64,000 bases of DNA from NCBI RefSeq assembly GCF_963678635.1, contig NC_087062.1, positions 83,162,012-83,226,011 on the forward strand, in the 5' to 3' direction. Shown in pieces: positions 57,286 to 64,000 of the stretch. The notes below the pieces were generated by a model that saw only the letters and a program-made list of their open reading frames with translations, was not told where the DNA came from and did not search any database. The first letter of the stretch is position 1. Each line of letters starts with the position of its first letter. The translations under genes were made by a program, and so were the position numbers. The DNA is from Symsagittifera roscoffensis (Eukaryota; Xenacoelomorpha; Acoela; Convolutidae).

Positions 57286-60200
57286 CACTTACCTTCAAGT
57301 AGACCAGCTAGTAGGCTCAATTGAATAACAGGAAAATTAAAAATCCAACACGTGCGTTATAAAAAATCTTTAATTTAAGCTTTCGACAATTAAAAAGTTC
57401 AACGTTTTCCCGCAAACGTCGATTTTGACCATTATTTATTAAGGATTGTATTTATGTTGCTTAACTAAACGGTTAAATGATTAAGTATACAGTTGCATTT
57501 TCGGTTATTAGGCTCGTCTCCAGTTTCCCGCACAAATTGATCCTCATTTTCGAGCCGCATTTTCTTTTTAGCAGAAGTGGTACCAATCAGTTCGTGGAAA
57601 AAGAGCCCCTCCCCTCCCCCCCCCCCTCCACTTGCAAATTTGGCTCTTTTTCCTTTTTCCCCTCACCTCACTCAAACGCAATTTTTTCATCAGATTTTTC
57701 CAAAAAGTGTCCAAACCAAAAACGCCTTTTTTGTCCTGTTTTTTTTTTCATTTGCCTGCGGAGCAAAAAATTTGGTGGAAATAAGGTCTTTATAGATTTG
57801 AGAGAGCTCAGAAAATCAATTTGATCGAATCGAACATAGAAAAGAGGTCAAAAAAACTTTTGAAATTGTTTAAAATCATCACCAGCACATTTTATAATTG
57901 CATGTTTTTAGATTTAAAAAATAACCAACTGGAGCAATTGCTTACTTTCATCCGCTGAGAAACCTAAAGATTATTCTAACTAAAGGCTACGTTTCTTCGA
58001 GCAGTTTGAACATTTTTTTAACTTGACATTTTTTTAAATTAGAACGCGTAATTTGCCTTCCCTTAAACAAATTAAATTAAAATTAAATTTAAATACAGAG
58101 GTGAATAGGAGCTTCCAATATTTGCAAAACCGTTGAAATTTAGCATTGGAAGCTAGCGGGAAAAAAATCAGATGAATTCATTGAAATGATTAAAAAAAAC
58201 AGTACAAAAAATGTCAAAAAAATTACATCTACAAAAATTTCGCATATTTGTTTGTCTCGAATAATAATCAATTTGAGGAAAAATGTGAAAATAAACAAAG
58301 ACTGGAGTTGAATACGCGCTCAAGGGTTTGACGCCAGTTGAACTGCAGACAACTGTTACATAGACGCGTAGCTGAGCATCGCACCACTTGCGATACAATA
58401 TAAAAAGTTCGAAAATAATGTGTCTCAAATGAAAAGTGAAAAATTTAGACGAACCCTATTGAAATCGTAAGCTAAAAGCACAAGAAAATTATTGCAAATT
58501 TTATAAAATCAATTAGGAAAAGCATCAGTAAGATTCGGGATACACACTCAATTAATTTCTTTCTCATAAGCATAAAGCATAAATAGAAACGATAAGAAAA
58601 AATTTCCAACAATTCCTGAATGTACTCAAAAACTTGAAATCCAACAACCTGCATGTACTACAGGAACACTTCCGAAAAAGAAAGAGTTCTATCTATTGCT
58701 TGCTTCAAACTAAAACCAAAATGAAACAAAAAATATCAAAATAAATTTTTGATATGAACGCAAAAGTTTCAAACAATAGCCACAAAAAAAAACTTGCAGA
58801 AAACACAACAAAAAATTGAAAGCCTATAAAAATAACCCAATTACATCAAAATTATCAAATAAGAAGTTAATACGCAACAATCAGCGAGCTGGATCACGAC
58901 AAAAAGAATATTGCAAAAAAAATGACGCCCGTTGAAGAAATAAAAAAACACAAAAACTGCCAAACCTCGTGCGACACTCGTCACAGTCATCCGTAGACAG
59001 GTCAAAACATTCAAGTCAAAACTGAAATCCAAGAAAAATTGAACATTTGATTTTAAAAAAGTTCGAGCAGAAATTTTTTTTTTCAAAAAAGAAAGTTTTG
59101 GCGTAAAAAAAAACCAGAAACCATAAGTATTATTACTGTCTTTAAAATGAAGGAAAAAATTAAACCAAAAAAGTAACCGAAAAAAAGTTGGGAAGAAAGC
59201 CGACAAAATTTAAGGGGGACGACAAAAAAATCTATTAACATCTACAAAAATTTCCAGCTGTAGACACAGTATCACTTCATTAGCTCTAGACCCAGAACTT
59301 AAATTGAGATCTTAAAATTCGAAACACTGTGAGCAAAGTTATTTACTGAAAAACGTCTAGAACATGATTGCAATACCCTAGCTTATTGCAAAGGTAAACA
59401 CAAAGAACTTTGAGCTATAATTTTGAGAAAATCCCCACTCGCAAACCACCAAGGGATAACTTTTTTCAAAAATGCAATATAAAACTACTAAGCGATATCA
59501 TGTAAAAACAAATCTATGATGTTACTATATTATACAACCATCCCGTAAATTTTATCATAATGGATGCTTTAATTTTGTAGAATTGTAATCGGAAAGACTA
59601 AGATTTCGGGCGGTTTAAACTGAATCGACAAACATCAGCAGAAAAACGATAGGCCGACAATTTTGTTCACAAACGGAAAATTTTTTTAGTTTGAACTTGA
59701 AAAAAAACTGGTCGGAGTGGAACTTAGAAAAAAACCTGGTCCCAGACAGACTTTATCGCGAGACCAAAAGTGACGACTAGTTAGCATTCAAAATTATGTA
59801 ATTTAATAATAACACGATTTGATACCGCTTGCTAATTAATCACGCGCGTAAGGAAATCAAAAGACAAAAAGTAAATTTGAGCTTGAAAAAATTTGCACTT
59901 TGAGAAAATCAACACAACCTATAACAATGTTCATTTAGCAACCAAAGTTCACTTGTGTATCAGTACGTTCATTAAACTCGCACTCTTGACTTCAAAAAAA
60001 TGTGATCTCCTGAAGACTAGCACGCAAACAACAGACAATTGGGTACAAGTTATTGAACTCAATGAAACCGAAAAAAAAAGATTATTTTAACAATTTTTAA
60101 CCTGCGAAATTGAAGTCCATTTTGGAAATTTAAAGCCATTTAGTTTCCTCGCTAAAAATAGTTTGAATTTAAAATGCAATTTTCTTCAGTATAGCCATCC

Positions 60201-60859
60201 AAACACAACAATTAAACGACAATTTATATAAATTTAAGACCATTAATCTAAGAGGGAAAAACCGCTTTTGTGCCTCGGGTTGAAATTATATGCATTGATT
60301 TATTTTTTTTCTGGGCTTCGCAATCTTGTCTCACCCGCAAGCAAGGAACATAAATCTTTGAGGGCTTCGAAGTATCGAATTGTTCATTGAGTCTCGTCTT
60401 CAAATGAAGAGCAATGATAATGGTGTGATTTGAACCGCAAATTGAGAGGCATATACTTAGCCACTCACTCAAACTCACCCATATAAATTTAAAACTCAAT
60501 AATTTGACAATGAAGCGAAGTTGCATTTCGTAAACAACAGCAAAAATCGGCAAAAGCGAGATGTTAAATGCAACCAAAAACAAAATAAGGAAAGAAAATA
60601 AGTTTGGAAAAACAAAAAGAATTAGCCAACTTTATGATTCGAACCACCTCTAGAATACAAGTTATTTTTTTTTCACCACTGCATAAAATCAATAAATAGC
60701 ATAGCGCCTTCTAGACTGAGTGCTCCTTACAGAAAGAGCTGCTTCAAAAATTTTCTGCTTTTAAAAACTGGACTCGCTCTACTAATAAGACCAAAACGTT
60801 CTTTCAGAGAGTTAATATTTTCAATTTACAATAGCGTTCTCATAAATTATTATCATTTA
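57286..60859. other. Intergenic region between XPR1 and COQ2
   Basis: About 3.5 kb with no supported gene. It holds a C-rich tract (57,607-57,628), a diverged R4 fragment (about 57,650-57,850), and hairpin-repeat copies at 58,363-58,400 and 60,511-60,535. The ORFs at 58,168-58,428, 58,841-59,206 and 60,248-60,583 have no recognisable domains. The promoter of XPR1 should lie just above 57,285; no clear TATA or CRE was found there. Confidence 0.6.
57650..57850 (+). repeat. Diverged fragment of repeat family R4
   Basis: Matches 12,210-12,390: ACGCAATTTTTT, TTCCAAAAAGTG, AAAAACGCCTTTT, TTGCCTGCGGAGC and GGTCTTTATAG occur in the same order, ending GAGAGCTCAGAAAATCAATTT. Many substitutions show that it is an old insertion. 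It proves that at least this part of R4 is a dispersed repeat. Confidence 0.75.
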
Positions 60860-62032
60860 TCAGAAATAAGATCCCAACATCACAGCAGTAAAAATTGCAA
60901 CCGCTACTTTAGTATTGTCAACAAATTTTTTCATACAGTCATCAGCATTGTCAGGTTTCAAAGTTTGGACTTGATTCAACATGAACAAAGATGCCACTCC
61001 GACTCCGAAGTAATAACAACCTCCCATCTCCGCCAGTTTTCCGGACAAAAATAACCCAGTTGAAGTCGCTGCTGCGAATCCTAGCAGATACTTATCAACA
61101 TGTGGCCCAAATTTGAGAGCGGTCGATTTCACTCCGATCAACATGTCATCTTTTTTGTCCTGAAGAGCATAAATTGTGTCGTAAAATACGGTCCATGAAG
61201 CCATAGAAGCATACATCGCACAAGCTGGCAAACTCAACGCACCAGTTGTGGCTGTAACGCCCATTAGCAGTCCATAATTCATACACAGACCGAGGAAAGC
61301 TTGAGGGTAATAAGTGATTCTTTTCATATAAGGATAAGTGCCTACTAAAGGTAACGCCAGTAGGCCTAATCCAACAGTTGCGTTATTGAGGCTGAGCAAA
61401 ATAGCTAAAGCTGCTGCGCTTTGTAATCCACCAGAAATAACAGCATGTTTGATAGTCAAATCGCCAGAAGCTAGAGGTCGCGACATCGTCCTCTGGACAT
61501 TTTTGTCCAACTCGCTGTCCCAAATATCATTGATAGTACACCCGATACTCCTCATAAGAATAGCACCCATACAGAACTTAGCCGATATTACTAATCCCGG
61601 AATACCCCCGGATCCTAAAGCCAGCCCAGTGAGACCAGGCCAAAGCAGAAGCCAGTAACCTACTGGTTTGTCTACTCTGGCTAGTTTCAAGTACGGTTGA
61701 ATATAAGTCGGAGCATTTTGGACTAATTTTTCCCCGGCAGTGCTCGTAGAATCAACTCCATGGTCCTTCAAAATCTTCGCATACGATTTCACACCACCTG
61801 TGACTGAGGTCTGTACAAATGACAGTTGTTTCTTTAAGTAATCTTGATCAACCTCCTTATCGTTGTTTACTCTTTCAAAGAATTTTTCCTCTGAGGATTC
61901 GAACTTCGGTTTGGCCGACTTGCTTCTACATTGTACCACACTGCATGCCTTACAAACGCTCACAGAGTTGACGACGCTTTTATAAGACATAAGCTGCACA
62001 TTTTGGGCGCACCATACACTTCGCAGTAACAT
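60860..62032 (-). CDS. COQ2: 4-hydroxybenzoate polyprenyltransferase, mitochondrial (COQ2)
   Basis: UbiA-family enzyme of the inner mitochondrial membrane. It joins the polyprenyl tail to 4-hydroxybenzoate in ubiquinone synthesis. From the ATG at 62,032 it has 390 residues; a GTG three codons upstream is in frame but unlikely as a start. The N-terminus is rich in R, K and S with no acidic residue in the first 40, as in a mitochondrial targeting peptide. The substrate entry segment PYLKLARVDKPVGYWLLLWP is at about 113-132. The first aspartate motif is NDIWDSELD (168-176), followed by a TMSRPLASGD segment. The second aspartate motif is DTIYALQDKKDD (285-296). Both active-site motifs are intact and match animal COQ2. 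No intron interrupts the frame. TTGATTTCAG ends 16 bases before the ATG and could be a splice or trans-splice acceptor. Confidence 0.96.
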   Translation of the reverse strand: MLLRSVWCAQNVQLMSYKSVVNSVSVCKACSVVQCRSKSAKPKFESSEEKFFERVNNDKEVDQDYLKKQLSFVQTSVTGGVKSYAKILKDHGVDSTSTAGEKLVQNAPTYIQPYLKLARVDKPVGYWLLLWPGLTGLALGSGGIPGLVISAKFCMGAILMRSIGCTINDIWDSELDKNVQRTMSRPLASGDLTIKHAVISGGLQSAAALAILLSLNNATVGLGLLALPLVGTYPYMKRITYYPQAFLGLCMNYGLLMGVTATTGALSLPACAMYASMASWTVFYDTIYALQDKKDDMLIGVKSTALKFGPHVDKYLLGFAAATSTGLFLSGKLAEMGGCYYFGVGVASLFMLNQVQTLKPDNADDCMKKFVDNTKVAVAIFTAVMLGSYF

Positions 62033-62041
62033 GCTTCGCAC

Positions 62042-64000
62042 AACAGTTCTGAAATCAAGGTTCTCTCAATTAGACAAATTACTATTTTGAGCCCAAAATC
62101 AAAGTTGTTGTTGTTAGCCCGATATTTGGGGCACATCGCGTATGAGTACGCATTAGCTTTAGAAGCGTTTTAAAATTCTTGTTTACAAAAATACTAAGCT
62201 GGTTAAAATCGTTTATTTTCAGAAAAAACTTGCTGGAGTTCCTTTTTAAATGTCTGTGATGTATGGGCGTAGTTTTTAGTTTTTGGGGTAAAAACAATTA
62301 GCTTAAAGGCACGTAAATTTTCCAATCTCAAGCTCATCTGTTTTTTTATTATTTAAGTTGGGATTCGATTCTGTTCGAGCTCACTGTATCAATTTTAGAC
62401 AGGCGAAGCTGAGCTTCACGAATTCGAGACAAAAAATACACCAGTGTTCACACATACATGTTGAAATCCAGAATTCGGTAACTGAAGATTTAGTTTTAGC
62501 GACATATTTATGATTTTCGAAATTTCATATTTGAGAAGATTTTGTTCAGAGAAAAAACGAATAATACACAAAACTCATTGCAAGCTAACAGACAAAAAAA
62601 CTTCAGACAAAATCAAAAGTGTTGAAAAACCACAATTACAAAAATTTTGTATTTTTGTCTCGAATGATGGTCTATTTGAGAAAAATACAATCGGCGGCTA
62701 AAAAGAAGAATCATTCAGAAATATTAATCGACCGGCAACTGAGCCAGCAAAACTTGGGTTAAATACCGTTGAGCCAAAAACAAAATTGTTACCATGAAAA
62801 TCTTTGAGCTAAAAAGTCTGAAATTCTCAGAATTTTATCCTTCCGTTTCAGGAGGGTGGTCATAAAAATATTTTTTACTTTTTATCAAACTTCAAGCGAA
62901 ATTGGAACACTACAACGATGAAACATGCCGAAACCAGGGCTAGTAAAATAACAAATAACAAGAAAAAAATAAAAATCTGGCCGAACTTGAACCTAGGACC
63001 CTTACCGTCCCAGCCGTAGTCGTTGCCTCTAAGCAAAGTGTGCCGGAAAAGCCAAGAAAATTGATTTTATAAATCAAGCTATCAAATGATTTAGTTAAAC
63101 AAGGTATTAACCCGAGAAAACGTATAATTATTCCGGTTTGATAACACTTGCTAATCACAAACGTAATGATGTCAAATCACAGTTTGAATGAAACCAAAAC
63201 TAATTGGATCTGTCCCAGATACAATCTTACACAAAATTTTGACAATAATTTATTAAAGTCTAAAGCTTCGCGAGTTTTTCTTTTTACACTCAATGAGCAG
63301 TTTCAAAGAAGTTTATATGATTGGAAAAAATAAAAAGCGTTATTTACGATACTGACGTCTTCGATTTGAGCGATACTCACGCTACGGTACTTCAAACCAA
63401 ACATTATTTGTACAGCTTGTAGCATTAAAATTTGGAAAACTTCACATTTTTGGCCCAATCAGCTCATCTTCAAACTCGTTTTACATGAAACTGGATAAGT
63501 ACAGAATATAGTCAATGCGCAGCAACTTCAAGGCTTTCAATCTCTCTGCGAAAGAGCTCGTATAGTCACAAAGAACGTAACTGTTAGCAATTAGTTGAGG
63601 ATGTTCTAATAGTTGCATATCGCCTTTGTTCGTAAACCAGACTTGATATCCCTTTGACCATAACAAAAACATGGATATCCGGTTACTGTGCAAGTAGCAC
63701 AGAATGTTCCGACCATAGTCTTGAAAAATACAAAAGTCTTTTTCAAATTAGTGTGGTTTTTTCTTGGTGGTGTGATAAAAAAAATCTGAACGAAAAAGAA
63801 ATTAGGCAAATGATAGAAATTAGGCAAATGCGACAGTCATAATCAAATAGGTCAATTATGTAACATTTTTTAGAACCTATTGAAAACCTGCACGCTCACC
63901 TTATTAGCTCTAAAAAATCAAAAATTTCAAACCTTTTTCAGAATCACGACTGAAAAGGTTTTTGTATGACATTAATTGAGGTACCTGATTTTGCATGGAA
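62042..64000. other. Gene-free right end with dispersed repeats
   Basis: AT-rich DNA upstream of COQ2. It contains a hairpin block at 62,401-62,430 and an R5 copy at 63,665-63,970. A GC-richer patch at 62,979-63,056 is weakly tRNA-like. Small ORFs here (60-73 codons) have no recognisable content. Confidence 0.5.
63665..63970. repeat. Dispersed repeat R5, copy 2
   Basis: Matches 53,640-54,120 with a shorter middle. It starts ATCCGGTTACTGTGCAAGTAGC, keeps AATGTTCCGACC, then GTCATAATCAAATAGG, and ends CTCACCTTATTAGCTC. It includes a local duplication of GAAATTAGGCAAATG at about 63,799-63,829. Confidence 0.65.

Noticed and set aside
62979-63056. GC-richer patch with GGTTCAAGTTC on the minus strand, tRNA- or SINE-like
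   Set aside because: The T-arm stem does not pair and no A box lies at the right distance. Possibly an old SINE, but not supportable.

Overview
The window looks like an AT-rich animal nuclear genome. Two host genes are recognisable, both on the minus strand and both free of introns within the coding region. One is an XPR1-type phosphate exporter (55,204-57,285). The other is the mitochondrial 4-hydroxybenzoate polyprenyltransferase COQ2 (60,860-62,032). XPR1 resembles animal proteins more than fungal or plant ones. I cannot name the phylum. Nearly everything else is mobile or duplicated DNA. No rRNA gene, intact tRNA gene or CRISPR array was seen.

Left part (1-12,990): the 3' half of a non-LTR retrotransposon reverse transcriptase runs off the left edge. 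It is followed by noncoding repeats: family R2 (two copies), family R1 (three copies), a 260-bp-arm hairpin, an exact 200-bp tandem duplication, a minisatellite and a 361-bp-arm palindrome. Family R4 (11,617-12,990) contains a 191-bp MITE-like palindrome.

Middle part (12,996-40,001): four broken minus-strand copies (A-D) of a protein-primed type-B DNA polymerase with N-terminal zinc fingers, of the Polinton/Maverick or adintovirus kind. Between copies C and D, and after D, lies an array of polymerase N-terminal fragments. These are interleaved with two plus-strand small-ORF families: X, about 103 aa, and TM, a hydrophobic protein. Promoter-like arrays repeat a CArG box, a TATA-like box and perfect CRE palindromes every 60 bp. 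They lie between the divergent polymerase and X genes. No capsid, integrase, ATPase or protease gene was found. A 200-base assembly gap sits at 33,198-33,397.

Right part (40,002-64,000): AT-rich tandem repeats are followed by a 1,585-bp tandem duplication carrying unrecognised ORFs, one with a synonymous-change signature. Next come a decayed complete reverse-transcriptase region and an array of about 1.1-kb units. Each unit fuses the 3' end of XPR1 to the start of that reverse transcriptase. The full-length XPR1 appears to have had its last codons replaced by a roughly 2.2-kb insertion. COQ2 and dispersed hairpin repeats complete the window.
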